From Actinobacillus succinogenes 130Z (GTDB lineage Bacteria; Pseudomonadota; Gammaproteobacteria; Enterobacterales; Pasteurellaceae): a stretch of 64,000 nucleotides of DNA. Within the stretch, counting starts at the first letter, position 1; the number at the start of each line of letters is the position of its first letter. A program made the position numbers and the translations under genes. Positions 22,568 to 31,563 of the stretch are shown here, one piece after another. The DNA is taken from contig NC_009655.1 in NCBI RefSeq assembly GCF_000017245.1, forward strand, positions 1,364,001 through 1,428,000. Reading direction: 5' to 3'. The notes below the pieces were generated by a model. That model saw only the letters and a program-made list of their open reading frames with translations. It was not told the origin of the DNA and ran no database searches.

Positions 22568-22888
22568 ATGAATATCACAATCGACGAAATCAAATTGCAG
22601 TGCCGAATCGATGGTGACGAAGAAGACGACCTTTTGGTCATCTATCTTGATGCCGCAAAAGCCACGGTTGAAAACTACACTAACCGAAAGCTTTATGAAA
22701 CGTTGCCGGACGAACCGCCCGAAAATGCACAGGAAATCACAAGTGATTTGAAAATCGCATTGTTAATGCTGGTGGCATATATGTATGAAAATCGCGGCGG
22801 TTGGAATGAAGCGCAGGGGGCAAGTAATCTTGGATTACCGCCGACTGTAAAACTAATCATTGAACGTTATCGGTTTATACATGTATGA
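22568..22888 (+). CDS. head-tail connector, gp6-like
   Basis: 106 residues. ITIDEIKLQCRIDGDEEDDL and YLDAAKATVENYTNRKLYET match the HK97 gp6-like (QLRG) connector family, which binds under the portal. Overlaps the next gene by four bases. The start could also be the adjacent ATG at 22565. Confidence 0.88.
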   Translation: MNITIDEIKLQCRIDGDEEDDLLVIYLDAAKATVENYTNRKLYETLPDEPPENAQEITSDLKIALLMLVAYMYENRGGWNEAQGASNLGLPPTVKLIIERYRFIHV

Positions 22889-23202
22889 ACATTGGAAAAC
22901 TACGGCATCGAATCACCTTACAGAAGCAAATCAATACTGTAAATGACTACGGCGCGGCGGTGACGACGTGGAAAAACGTTGCTACCGTTTGGGCGGATGT
23001 GCGTCCGCTGTCTGGGCGTGAGTATTTCGCGGCCCAACAAGTGCAGTCAGAAGTCACAACACAAATTTGGCTTCGTCATTTGCCCGGGATTGTGCCGACA
23101 ATGAGGGTTAAATTCAGCGAACGCACGCTTGAAATCTTGTCGGTGCTGAATACCCAAGAGCGGAATATATCTCTACAGTTAATGTGTAAAGAGGTGGTTT
23201 AA
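22885..23202 (+). CDS. head closure / head-tail adaptor protein
   Basis: 105 residues. MNIGKLRHRITLQKQINTVN and WADVRPLSGREYFAAQQVQS are the signature of SPP1 gp16-like head-tail adaptors, which close the connector after DNA packaging. Stop and next start share a base (TAATG). Confidence 0.9.
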   Translation: MNIGKLRHRITLQKQINTVNDYGAAVTTWKNVATVWADVRPLSGREYFAAQQVQSEVTTQIWLRHLPGIVPTMRVKFSERTLEILSVLNTQERNISLQLMCKEVV

Positions 23203-23684
23203 TGGATGGCATAACGGTTCGCGTGGACGGCTTGAAAGAATTGCAGAAAGCAATGCAAAGCCTTGGACGGAAGACCTCTAACCGCATAGCAGTGAAAGCA
23301 ATGCGGAGAGGCGGCGCGATCGTGCGTGACAAAGCGCGCACTTTGGCGCCAGTCTTAAAAGAAAGCGTGCCGCACCGTAAAGCAGGCACATTACGAAAAT
23401 CCATTCAAAGCCGAACGAAAGTTGGCAGAAACGGCAGAACCAACACCTATATTTGGGTAAAGGGGCTTTCGACTAAGCAAGTGCTGAAATTCAAAGGGAA
23501 AAGCGGCAGATCCGGCGCGTATAATCCGCGCGATCCGTTTTACTGGCGATTCTTGGAATTCGGCACATCAAAAATGCCCGCACGGCCGTTTATGCGACCC
23601 GCCTTTCAGCAATCGAAGGAGCAGGCGGCGCAAGCCATCATTAACACACTGCAACAAGGAATAATTGCGGAGGCTGGCAAATGA
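23202..23684 (+). CDS. HK97 gp10-like tail completion protein
   Basis: 160 residues. VRVDGLKELQKAMQSLGRKT, a long basic middle (APVLKESVPHRKAGTLRKSI), and FLEFGTSKMPARPFMRPAFQ are typical of the HK97 gp10 family. It helps join head and tail. Confidence 0.9.
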   Translation: MDGITVRVDGLKELQKAMQSLGRKTSNRIAVKAMRRGGAIVRDKARTLAPVLKESVPHRKAGTLRKSIQSRTKVGRNGRTNTYIWVKGLSTKQVLKFKGKSGRSGAYNPRDPFYWRFLEFGTSKMPARPFMRPAFQQSKEQAAQAIINTLQQGIIAEAGK

Positions 23685-23685
23685 C

Positions 23686-24030
23686 ATGATCCAGAAGAAA
23701 CTTTTTAGCGCCCTGTCGCCTTTGGTGTCGGGGCGTTGTTTTTATGGGCTGATTCCGGAAACAAACAAGGCTTTTCCAGTGATTGTTTATCAATTCCCGA
23801 ACATCTCGCCGAATTCGGCGTTAGAGGACGGCGATCTTGATGATTATCAGGTACAGATTGACATTTACAGCCCGAATCCGGATGACATTTACAGCCTGCG
23901 CAAACAAATTTTGACCGCACTTTCCGCAGCGTTTGAATTTGCGGAGCGCGTGAATGATTTTAGCGACTATGAAGCCGATACAAAGCTGCATCGTCGTGTA
24001 ATCAATTATCAAATTGCTTATGGAGAATAA
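23686..24030 (+). CDS. tail terminator/completion protein (DUF3168)
   Basis: 114 residues from the ATG at 23686 (GGAGG upstream; the stop of gp10 lies just before). MIQKKLFSALSPLVSGRCFY and YQVQIDIYSPNPDDIYSLRK match DUF3168, the tail-end cap protein family that stops tail polymerisation and docks the tail to the head. Confidence 0.85.
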   Translation: MIQKKLFSALSPLVSGRCFYGLIPETNKAFPVIVYQFPNISPNSALEDGDLDDYQVQIDIYSPNPDDIYSLRKQILTALSAAFEFAERVNDFSDYEADTKLHRRVINYQIAYGE

Positions 24031-24033
24031 AAC

Positions 24034-24690
24034 ATGGCAACACAAACTACCCCTTTCCAAGGGACAAAGTTCTATTTAGGCATCGGACTTAATACCGAAA
24101 AAGCAATTACGGCTTGTACGGTAACACCTGCCGCCACTATCACCGCAACCGGACACGGCGCTAAAGCCGGTGATTTTGTCAAAATCACGGGCCTGGGCGC
24201 TCTTGATGGCTATTATCCTGTTAAATCGGTGCAAGCCGATACATTGACCTTCGCCAATGAAGTGGATTGGTCAACACAAGATAAACCGACCGACTTCAGC
24301 ACGGCTAAAGTGGCGGTGGTGAAATGGTCGTCTAACTTCTGCGCCATTAAACAGATTGAAGGCGACGGTGACACATTGGGTGAAGAAGATATTACGACCA
24401 TGTGTTCAGAAGGCACAGAAACCGAAGCGGGCGAAATTGAGTATGGCTCAATTAAATTAACGTTCTTCTATGCGCCGGCCACTGCAATGCAAGCTGACTT
24501 GCGTAAAAAATTCTACGCAAAAGAAACCTTCCCTTGGATGATGATTTTGAAAAATGATCAGGGCTCGTTATACGGCACTGGCTTTATTCAAACATCACCA
24601 AACTTCAGCGGTGAAGTAAAAGGCAAATTTGAATCAGGCGTAACGATTAAAAAATCGAAACGTGATTACTTATTGCCAGTTGCGGAATAA
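24034..24690 (+). CDS. major tail tube protein
   Basis: 218 residues. FQGTKFYLGIGLNTEKAITA begins the tube fold; the middle holds an Ig-like insertion (TATGHGAKAGDFVKITGLGA). Position between DUF3168 and the tail chaperone is standard for the siphophage tube subunit. Confidence 0.88.
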   Translation: MATQTTPFQGTKFYLGIGLNTEKAITACTVTPAATITATGHGAKAGDFVKITGLGALDGYYPVKSVQADTLTFANEVDWSTQDKPTDFSTAKVAVVKWSSNFCAIKQIEGDGDTLGEEDITTMCSEGTETEAGEIEYGSIKLTFFYAPATAMQADLRKKFYAKETFPWMMILKNDQGSLYGTGFIQTSPNFSGEVKGKFESGVTIKKSKRDYLLPVAE

Positions 24691-24705
24691 AATAAGGTTA
24701 AATTT

Positions 24706-24728
24706 GACCGCACTTTTTAGGTGCGGTC
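24706..24728 (+). terminator. uptake-signal hairpin after the tail tube gene
   Basis: GACCGCAC (24706-24713) and GTGCGGTC (24721-24728) form an 8-bp stem; the T run lies in the loop, so termination is weak or partial. Confidence 0.45.
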
Positions 24729-24750
24729 TATACTGAATTAGGAGTTTGAA

Positions 24751-25158
24751 ATGACATTACGCGAAAAACTGTTAAAGAACACCCCCAAATTAACTGCGAT
24801 TGAAATCAACGGTGAAAAATATTTTGTGCGGGAATTTACCGTCGGCGAAATGAATCATGCTTTATATGGTCAGCAACAAGAATTAATCAAACTGGCGCAA
24901 AAACAGGGGATTGAATTAAATTTCAATGATGAAGAAGAGCTTACAAAACAACTTTCACAGGTTTACGATCCTTACCGATTAGCTCGCAGTCTTGCTACTC
25001 GCTTATGCGATGAAAACGGTAACAATATTTTCGATGTTGAAAACCAAGATGATTTAAATGCGCTTTCTAAATTAGATAAGGCAACTTTCGAGCAATTCAG
25101 TAAAGCATTAGCGGATATTGCCCCAAAAAACTCAACAACCGGCGCCGATTCCAACTGA
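24751..25158 (+). CDS. tail assembly chaperone, short form (G-like)
   Basis: 135 residues starting MTLREKLLKNTPKLTAIEIN; acidic and helical, the G-type chaperone that coats the tape measure before tail tube assembly. Codon 126-127 contains A AAA AAC (25125-25131), a classical -1 slippery heptamer. After slipping, translation enters the next frame and makes the longer GT-type protein, as in lambda. Most ribosomes should yield this short form. Confidence 0.85.
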   Translation: MTLREKLLKNTPKLTAIEINGEKYFVREFTVGEMNHALYGQQQELIKLAQKQGIELNFNDEEELTKQLSQVYDPYRLARSLATRLCDENGNNIFDVENQDDLNALSKLDKATFEQFSKALADIAPKNSTTGADSN

Positions 25159-25433
25159 ATTTAGCATTGGCGCTGGGCAAAACATTAAAAGAAATCGACC
25201 AACTATCAGAACAAGAATATGCTGAATGGGAAATGTACTATCAAGAACAACCGTTCGGACAATGGCGCGAAGATTATCGCACAGCGCAAATATCTCATTT
25301 ATTGGCAATGATCAATCGAGATTCTAAATCGAATCCGCCTAATTTGGGCGATTTTATGCCATTCTTTAATGATAAAACTAAAAATGATGAAGATGATGGA
25401 ACTGAAGCCTATCTTAAAAGTCGTTTGATTTGA
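25131..25433 (+). CDS. tail assembly chaperone extension (T-like), read after -1 frameshift
   Basis: The -1 frame is open from the slippery site: K-L-N-N-R-R-R-F-Q-L-N-L-A-L-A-L-G-K-T-L, then EQEYAEWEMYYQEQPFGQWR and a C-terminal segment with HLLAMINRDSKSN. There is no ATG or ribosome site at its start; TTG 25167 alone is unlikely. Fusion to the upstream gene gives about 227 residues. The T part is known in other phages to recruit the tube protein to the tape measure. Confidence 0.8.
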   Translation, partial: LNNRRRFQLNLALALGKTLKEIDQLSEQEYAEWEMYYQEQPFGQWREDYRTAQISHLLAMINRDSKSNPPNLGDFMPFFNDKTKNDEDDGTEAYLKSRLI

Positions 25434-25453
25434 TGATTAATATTTGATATGGT
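25425..25453 (+). promoter_or_regulatory. promoter of a small inserted gene
   Basis: TTGATT (25425-25430), 17 bp, TATGGT (25448-25453), ending 24 bases before the small membrane gene. Confidence 0.4.
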
Positions 25454-25477
25454 TATTTCAGTAGCAGGGGATAACAT

Positions 25478-25735
25478 ATGAAAGAATTATTTGCAACGTT
25501 AAGCTATGGTATTAACATGATGGCAAAATTAAGCCTGATCTTGTTAATTGCTGCCTTAGCTTTGTTTGGTTTCTCTCATTTTGCGCAATGGTCTACAGCG
25601 TCATTTTCAAATTTAATTGTCTTGGAAAGTTTGCTGGGGATTATTGTTTTAATATTCTTGGTTTATATAGTAAAGATTGTACGGAATCCGACTTTATCCA
25701 AAAAACAGAAATGGGATAAGTTATTTGGTCGATAA
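25478..25735 (+). CDS. two-span membrane protein, likely moron
   Basis: 85 residues: membrane segments LSLILLIAALALFGFSHFA and LIVLESLLGIIVLIFLVYIV, then a basic tail (NPTLSKKQKWDKLFGR). A good AGGGGATAAC precedes the ATG. It sits between chaperone and tape measure genes, where no such gene is normal, and has its own promoter-like sequence and terminator. Possible exclusion protein; no family recognised. Confidence 0.6.
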   Translation: MKELFATLSYGINMMAKLSLILLIAALALFGFSHFAQWSTASFSNLIVLESLLGIIVLIFLVYIVKIVRNPTLSKKQKWDKLFGR

Positions 25736-25754
25736 CACAGTAGTCAATTTATAG

Positions 25755-25778
25755 AGCTCGCTTTGGCGAGCTTTTTTT
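25755..25778 (+). terminator. terminator after the moron
   Basis: AGCTCGC-TTTG-GCGAGCT followed by TTTTTTT, within the late operon just before the tape measure gene. Confidence 0.85.
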
Positions 25779-25791
25779 ATGGGGCATAATT

Positions 25792-28700
25792 ATGTCATCT
25801 TTGGGTGAATTAAATATTCAACTTGCGCTTGATACTGTTGAATTTCAGAACGGATTAACCCGTGCGCAGTATAAAGCCCGCCAATTTTCCGATCGCACAA
25901 CTCAATATCTCAATAATATTGAGCGGGCCGCGAATAACATTAATCGTACTGCAAACTTTGATTTTTGGGGGGGAAATCTCGTTAGTGGTGCAAAAAGCCT
26001 AGTCAATGTGGCGGATGGCTATACCGAAATCAGCAATAAAATGAATTTAGTCAGCTCTAGCTCGACTGAAAGTGCGGCACGATTACAAACAGTTTTTGAT
26101 ATTTCGCTTAAAACTAATCAAAGCGTTCAAGCGACTTCCGATGTCTATCAACGTTTCGCTCAAAATGCGCAAGCATTAGGCATTTCTCAGGCGCAGGTAG
26201 CAAGCCTCACCGAAACGGTTTCAAAGGCGGTTGCCGTTTCAGGTGCAAGTGCTGCTTCTGCGCAAGCGGCATTAATGCAGTTTGGACAGTCTCTTGCTTC
26301 CGGCGTATTTCGTGGGCAAGAATTTAATTCGGTTATGGAGCAAACGCCAGGGCTTGCGCAAGCTATCGCGCGAGGGTTGGGCGTAACTACAGGCGAATTG
26401 CGCGCAATGGCTAATGATGGCAAACTCACGACAGATGTACTTATTCCAGCTTTGGAAAAAGCCAAGGCAAGCGTGGATTCGCAGTTTGCCTCTCGCATCT
26501 TAACTGTTTCGGCGGCATTTGAAAATTTAAATTCTGCAACGATGAAGTGGATAGGGGATATGGATAACGCCACTGGCGTTACTCAAGGGCTTGCATCCGC
26601 TATTCAAGGTGTATCAGGACATCTAACATTATTCGCCGGAGCCGCAGCAAGTGTTGTCGCTGGCCTTGGTGTAGGCAAGCTGAAAGATTATGTTTCAGTT
26701 GTGCGTGAGAAGGCAGAAGCAACAATAACTGCGACTGTCGCACAAGCAAATCTTGCTGTTGCAAATCGTGAGGCAGCTCAACAAGCAATAAATTTAGCAC
26801 AATTGCAACGGGAACAAGCGAGAACAGCAAACGAAATTGCTGTTGCAGATGCCTTATTAATCCAACGAAAAGCCACGCTGACGTCTGCGATTGTACATGA
26901 AAAAAACGCATTGAATGCTTTAAATGTTGCGAAAAAACAAAACAGCCTATTAACCCGCGGAATGAGTAGCGTAGTTGGTTATTTGGGCGGTCCTGTCGGT
27001 ATGGTGACGACTGTATTAGGAATCGGTGCGGCTGCGTGGTTTGATTATTCTCAAAAAACAGAAGAAGCACACAAGAAAGCTTTGGCGTTTGCTAATGATT
27101 TGCCGACATTAACAGGTGAATTGGAGAAACTCACAGCGGTTCAATTAGCGGCGAATAAAGCTAAAGCTGAAGAAAGTATTATTGAGCAACAAAAGGAAAT
27201 TAAGAAACTTGAAAATACAATCAAGGACCTTGAGAAAACAATACTCAATACGCCTAAATTGAAAATTGTCACTGATGATACCGGGTACCAGATAGAAATT
27301 GACAATAGCAGTAAAATATCCCAATTAACCCGCGACTTGGCCAAAACCAAGGCTGAGTTACAGACAGCTCAAGAAAAGCTAAATGCCACGCAGGAAGCGT
27401 CTAGTGAAATTGCCGACCAGCTGGCCTTGAAAACGGAACAAATGATCGGCTTTGTAGAACGCTATCGTGATTTAACAATCACAAGCGAAAACCGAATTGA
27501 TTCGTGGGCGCAGGCGGCAAGTTCCGCCGTTAGTGATTTTGACGGCTTAGCCGTGTCCGTTGACGGGTTATCCGGAGCTTTGCGGCGTCTGTCCGGTATG
27601 TCAATTCGAATTCCATCGGTGGAGACTGCGCCAACTTTGAGTGATGCCGCCAAACAGTTAATAGATAAGTCGAAACTACAAGCCGCAATCCAGCGGGAAA
27701 AAGATCCGAAAAAGAAGGCAAAACTACAAGCGAAAGATTACGTCTTAAGCTTAGATAAATCCAAATTTTCGGAATATGACATTGCGCAAATCCAAACACA
27801 AAAAGAAGACGAATATTTAGCTAATTCATTAGCTCGATCAGAGGGTAAAAAAGCTAAAGGCAGAGAAAACGCCCGTGAAAGCTGGCTATCGTTTTACGAT
27901 GAAATCCGTCAAAAAAGCAGCTCCAGTCTTGGCGAGATCGATTTAGAAGAACAGCGCATGTTTCAACGTCTTGAAGAACATATGAAAAAAGGCGTGGTGT
28001 CACATACTGAGTATGAAACGGCTAAATTAGCTATTTCAGAACGTTTTGCCAAAGAGCGGTTAGAATTGGCGGGCAAATATGCGCCTGAAAAATTGCTGTC
28101 ATCGAATTTAAAAGATGAGTTGTCAGCGATTGAAGAGCTAAGAAAGGCGGGGCAGCTTACTGACGGCGAAGCGCAAACGGCTGAATATCAGTTGAAATTT
28201 GACTATGCGCAAAGCAAGTCGCAAAGTGCGGTCAATCCGCTTGACCAAATGCGCGCACTTTACGACCCTCGGCAAGAATTAGCCAATCAGCAAACCCAAG
28301 AACTCGCACAGCTTCAGGCATTCTACGAACAAAAATTGATGAATGAAGAAGAGTTCCAGCGTCGCAAAAAAGAAATCATTGATACTTACCGTAATCAGCA
28401 GTTCCAAGAAGATATGGCGCAATATGCAACGGGGCTTAATGATCTTGGTAGTGCTTTTGATGTGTTGGCGTCATCGGTAGAAGCGTCCGCGGGCAAACAA
28501 TCCGCGGCTTACAAAGCAATGTTTGCGATTTCAAAAGCCTTTGCGATTGCCGAAGCGACCGTGAAACTTTCTCAAGCCGTAGCGCAAGCAATGGCGGATA
28601 CAACCGCACTTACACCGGCACAAAAATTTGCGAATATGGCGTCTGTAGCGGCGGCTGGTGCGAATGTGATTTCACAGATTACCAGTGTTGCGTTTGCTAA

Positions 28701-29088
28701 AGGCGGTCATGTAGTCGGAGATGGCACCGGCACAAGTGATTCCATCCTTGCTCGCTTATCCAATAACGAATTCGTGATGACATCACGCACGGTAGATCAT
28801 TACGGTGTCGGCTTCTTGAATGCGTTAAACCAACGCAAATTTCCAAAATTCGCTAATGGCGGTCACGTTGGTGGTAGATCTCCGAGTTATGCCGATATGT
28901 TTAACGGTGGTGCCGGTGGAGAAACTAATAATGAAGTATCTATCACAATCAATATCGACAGCGACGGCAATACGGAAATGACGGCGGAACAAAAAGCCGC
29001 ACAAGGTAAGGAACTTGCTAATGCTATCCAAGCTAATGTGCTTGAAGTATTGAAAAAACAACGTCGCCCTGGTGGATTACTCGCATAG
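25792..29088 (+). CDS. tail tape measure protein
   Basis: 1098 residues. The N-terminus SSLGELNIQLALDTVEFQNG is the usual tape measure start, followed by the TMP domain (residues 70-240: VYQRFAQNAQALGISQAQVA, GVFRGQEFNSVMEQTPGLAQ), long coiled coils, a hydrophobic segment around 395-420 (SVVGYLGGPVGMVTTVLGIG) and a C-terminal lambda-H-like end (DSILARLSNNEFVMTSRTVD). Length sets the tail length; the protein probably also forms the DNA channel at injection. Confidence 0.93.
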   Translation: MSSLGELNIQLALDTVEFQNGLTRAQYKARQFSDRTTQYLNNIERAANNINRTANFDFWGGNLVSGAKSLVNVADGYTEISNKMNLVSSSSTESAARLQTVFDISLKTNQSVQATSDVYQRFAQNAQALGISQAQVASLTETVSKAVAVSGASAASAQAALMQFGQSLASGVFRGQEFNSVMEQTPGLAQAIARGLGVTTGELRAMANDGKLTTDVLIPALEKAKASVDSQFASRILTVSAAFENLNSATMKWIGDMDNATGVTQGLASAIQGVSGHLTLFAGAAASVVAGLGVGKLKDYVSVVREKAEATITATVAQANLAVANREAAQQAINLAQLQREQARTANEIAVADALLIQRKATLTSAIVHEKNALNALNVAKKQNSLLTRGMSSVVGYLGGPVGMVTTVLGIGAAAWFDYSQKTEEAHKKALAFANDLPTLTGELEKLTAVQLAANKAKAEESIIEQQKEIKKLENTIKDLEKTILNTPKLKIVTDDTGYQIEIDNSSKISQLTRDLAKTKAELQTAQEKLNATQEASSEIADQLALKTEQMIGFVERYRDLTITSENRIDSWAQAASSAVSDFDGLAVSVDGLSGALRRLSGMSIRIPSVETAPTLSDAAKQLIDKSKLQAAIQREKDPKKKAKLQAKDYVLSLDKSKFSEYDIAQIQTQKEDEYLANSLARSEGKKAKGRENARESWLSFYDEIRQKSSSSLGEIDLEEQRMFQRLEEHMKKGVVSHTEYETAKLAISERFAKERLELAGKYAPEKLLSSNLKDELSAIEELRKAGQLTDGEAQTAEYQLKFDYAQSKSQSAVNPLDQMRALYDPRQELANQQTQELAQLQAFYEQKLMNEEEFQRRKKEIIDTYRNQQFQEDMAQYATGLNDLGSAFDVLASSVEASAGKQSAAYKAMFAISKAFAIAEATVKLSQAVAQAMADTTALTPAQKFANMASVAAAGANVISQITSVAFAKGGHVVGDGTGTSDSILARLSNNEFVMTSRTVDHYGVGFLNALNQRKFPKFANGGHVGGRSPSYADMFNGGAGGETNNEVSITINIDSDGNTEMTAEQKAAQGKELANAIQANVLEVLKKQRRPGGLLA

Positions 29089-29097
29089 GTGGTTTAT

Positions 29098-29433
29098 ATG
29101 GCATTAAAAACATTGTCGTGGTGTCCGCAACCCGGCTACAGCGTGGAAGAAGAACCACGGCGAAAAGTACTGAATTACGGCAACGGCTATCAGCAACGAA
29201 TGGAAGACGGCATAAATACGCTTTTACGTAAATATTCCGTCACTTACAAAATCAAAAACAACGAATCGGCACAATTCCGTAACTTTATGAAAGAGCATGG
29301 CGGAGTTCGTGCCTTTTATTTTAAGGATGTTGCCCTTGGCGGTGAATTGGTGAAAGTGGTGTGTTCTAAGTTCCCGCGTCAGGTAGGAAAAACGCATACA
29401 ACGTTTACCTGTGATTTTGAAGAGGTGGTGTAA
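29098..29433 (+). CDS. minor tail protein M-like
   Basis: 111 residues from the ATG at 29098 (AGGTGG upstream). KVLNYGNGYQQRMEDGINTL and FKDVALGGELVKVVCSKFPR are typical of lambda gpM/phage-minor-tail family, the distal tail protein connecting tube to tip. Stop and next start share a base (TAATG). Confidence 0.88.
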   Translation: MALKTLSWCPQPGYSVEEEPRRKVLNYGNGYQQRMEDGINTLLRKYSVTYKIKNNESAQFRNFMKEHGGVRAFYFKDVALGGELVKVVCSKFPRQVGKTHTTFTCDFEEVV

Positions 29434-30170
29434 TGCCTAAAGATTTACCACAAAAAATGACCGCACTTTTACCTGAGTTGGAACAAGGCGCATTAATTGA
29501 GCTTTGGGAAATTGATCTGCGTCAAATTTCCCACACTGCTAATTCAGACCAAAAGGGCGAGCTTTTCCGATTCCATAATGGGGTAAGCCAAGGCAGAACC
29601 AACATTTGGTGGCAAGGTAACGAATATCAAGCCTACCCGATTAAAGCCGATGGCTTTGAAATCAGCGGACAAGGTCCAAGCTCGCGCCCTACGTTAACAG
29701 TGTCTAACCTGTACGGCATTGTTACGGGGGTTGCAGCAAACTATGGTCAAGGCGTAGGCGGCAAGGTGACACGCCGTTTAGTTTATGCGCAGTTTCTTGA
29801 CGCGAAAAATTTCACCGACGGTAAAAACACAAAAGCAGATCCAACACAAGAAGCGGTAAGTTATTACATCATCGAACAGCTAAAAAGCCTTGATGATGAA
29901 CAAGCCACTTTTGAACTGGCTTCCCCAGCAGAAACCGATAACGCTAAAATTCCGCTACTGATGATTACTTCTGATGTCTGTATTTGGCAATATCGTTCCG
30001 CCCAATGTGGTTACACAGGCGGTCCAGTTGCTGATGAGTTTGATAAGCCAACCACCGACCGTAAAAAAGATAAATGCTCACATTGCATTCGTGGCTGTAA
30101 GCTACGTTTTGGCGAAAATGCAGTATTACCCTTTGGCGGTTTCCCTAGTACCACACAATACGGAAATTAA
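29433..30170 (+). CDS. minor tail protein L-like (Fe-S)
   Basis: 245 residues. The C-terminal part holds four cysteines (DVCIWQYRSAQCGYTGG and CSHCIRGCKLRFG) that in lambda gpL bind a [4Fe-4S] cluster. NGVSQGRTNIWWQGNEYQAY is part of the family's N-terminal domain. Component of the tail tip. Confidence 0.9.
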   Translation: MPKDLPQKMTALLPELEQGALIELWEIDLRQISHTANSDQKGELFRFHNGVSQGRTNIWWQGNEYQAYPIKADGFEISGQGPSSRPTLTVSNLYGIVTGVAANYGQGVGGKVTRRLVYAQFLDAKNFTDGKNTKADPTQEAVSYYIIEQLKSLDDEQATFELASPAETDNAKIPLLMITSDVCIWQYRSAQCGYTGGPVADEFDKPTTDRKKDKCSHCIRGCKLRFGENAVLPFGGFPSTTQYGN

Positions 30171-30171
30171 A

Positions 30172-30951
30172 ATGAAAATTGATGATTGGTTAAAAAAAGA
30201 TATTTTAGCCCACGCTAAACAATGTGAACCGCAAGAATCTTGCGGTTTTGTTGTTTCTGAATATATGTATGGTGAACTGATTTACTTCCCTTGTGAAAAC
30301 GTGGCAGATGACCCAGTCAACTTCTTTGAAATTTCGCTGGATGAATTTATTCACGCGGAAGATTTGGGGCATATCGTGGCGTTAGTCCATTCTCACCCTG
30401 ATTCGGAAACTGAAAAAGGCTTACCGTATTTATCCACGGCGGACCGAGAATGTCAGGTCAGAAGTGCGGTCGATTTTTGGTTAGTTTGTGGAGATGAAAT
30501 CAAGCAATTTCGGCATATCGCCCCGCTTATTGGACGGCAATTTGAAAATAACAAGCAAGATTGTCGAAACATTGTGCTTGATTGTTATATGTTGGCGGGA
30601 ATTGAACTCCCTGACAAATCAGAATATCAATTTGATTGGTTTGAACATGCCAATTTGTACGAAGACGGCATGAAACGCTGCGGCTTTGAAAAGCTACCGC
30701 AAGATGAACCGCCACAACTTGGCGATGTGATTTTAATTCAAGTGGGGGCAGATGTGGCGAATCACGCAGGGGTTTACCTTGGCGAACAGATGATGATTCA
30801 TCACAGCGAAGGACGATTATCAGCACGAGCACCCTACGATGGCTTTTGGCTTAAATCCACTCATTCAATTTGGAGACATTCACAATGGCAAGAATTACAT
30901 TTCACGGCGATCTTAAACGATTTGGCAATGAACCGTTCGAACTTGATGTAA
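30172..30951 (+). CDS. tail assembly protein K-like (JAB + NlpC/P60)
   Basis: 259 residues from the ATG at 30172. Residues about 10-120 form a JAB/MPN metalloprotease domain with HSHPDSETEKGLP. The second half is NlpC/P60 with catalytic Cys in NKQDCRNIVLDCYMLAG and His in NHAGVYL. Such proteins are thought to cut peptidoglycan or process tail proteins during injection or assembly. Overlaps the next gene by 67 bases in another frame. Confidence 0.9.
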   Translation: MKIDDWLKKDILAHAKQCEPQESCGFVVSEYMYGELIYFPCENVADDPVNFFEISLDEFIHAEDLGHIVALVHSHPDSETEKGLPYLSTADRECQVRSAVDFWLVCGDEIKQFRHIAPLIGRQFENNKQDCRNIVLDCYMLAGIELPDKSEYQFDWFEHANLYEDGMKRCGFEKLPQDEPPQLGDVILIQVGADVANHAGVYLGEQMMIHHSEGRLSARAPYDGFWLKSTHSIWRHSQWQELHFTAILNDLAMNRSNLM

Positions 30952-31493
30952 GCAATTTTCGGGAATTAATGAGCGGACTTTTAACGCAAATTCAAGGCTT
31001 GCGAAATCACTTGCGAAATGGTTATTACAAAGTGCGGATTGGTCGCGATCGATATTTGGACGAAGAGCAATTGAAAAATAACCCAATGATTACCCTTAAC
31101 GATAAGTCATCAGTTCACTTTACGCCAGTAATGGCGGGTGCCGGCAAAGGTGGTGGCATATTTCAGGCGATTGTTGGAGTGGTGCTTGTCGCTGCAGCTT
31201 TTTGGACTGGTGGTGCGTCTATTGCAGCTTGGGATGCAGGAGTTGTAATGATGGGGGCTATGGGAGCTTCTTTAATATTAGGTGGTGCTATTTCACTTTT
31301 AACTAAAACCCCCGACATGACAACTGGAACAAGTGACAGCGAGAAAAAACAAAGCACGTCATTTTCAAACATCAAGAATCTGACACCGCAAGGCAGACCG
31401 ATCCCTCTATTGTACGGAAAAATGATGACTAGTCTTGTGTTGATTTCTCAGGGGATCGAAACATTTGATGATGCAGAAGCATTAAAGGCTTAG
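30885..31493 (+). CDS. tail assembly protein I-like
   Basis: 202 residues from the ATG at 30885. RITFHGDLKRFGNEPFELDV is the ubiquitin-like N-terminal fold of lambda gpI; two hydrophobic glycine-rich stretches follow (IFQAIVGVVLVAAAFWTGGA). Needed for tip assembly and not usually in the virion. A terminator follows the stop. Confidence 0.88.
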   Translation: MARITFHGDLKRFGNEPFELDVSNFRELMSGLLTQIQGLRNHLRNGYYKVRIGRDRYLDEEQLKNNPMITLNDKSSVHFTPVMAGAGKGGGIFQAIVGVVLVAAAFWTGGASIAAWDAGVVMMGAMGASLILGGAISLLTKTPDMTTGTSDSEKKQSTSFSNIKNLTPQGRPIPLLYGKMMTSLVLISQGIETFDDAEALKA

Positions 31494-31510
31494 TGAGTTT
31501 ATAAAGAGAT

Positions 31511-31548
31511 AAAACCGCTTACGGATTATTCCGCAGGCGGTTTTTTTT
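31511..31548 (+). terminator. terminator between I-like and J-like genes
   Basis: AACCGCTTACGG pairs with CCGCAGGCGGTT (one wobble, one mismatch), followed by eight T. Confidence 0.75.
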
Positions 31549-31563
31549 ATTTAAGGAATAGTT

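Noticed and set aside
29974..30171. Extended start of the K-like tail protein
   Set aside because: The extension overlaps the L-like gene in another frame; ATG at 30172 directly follows the L stop and gives the normal length.
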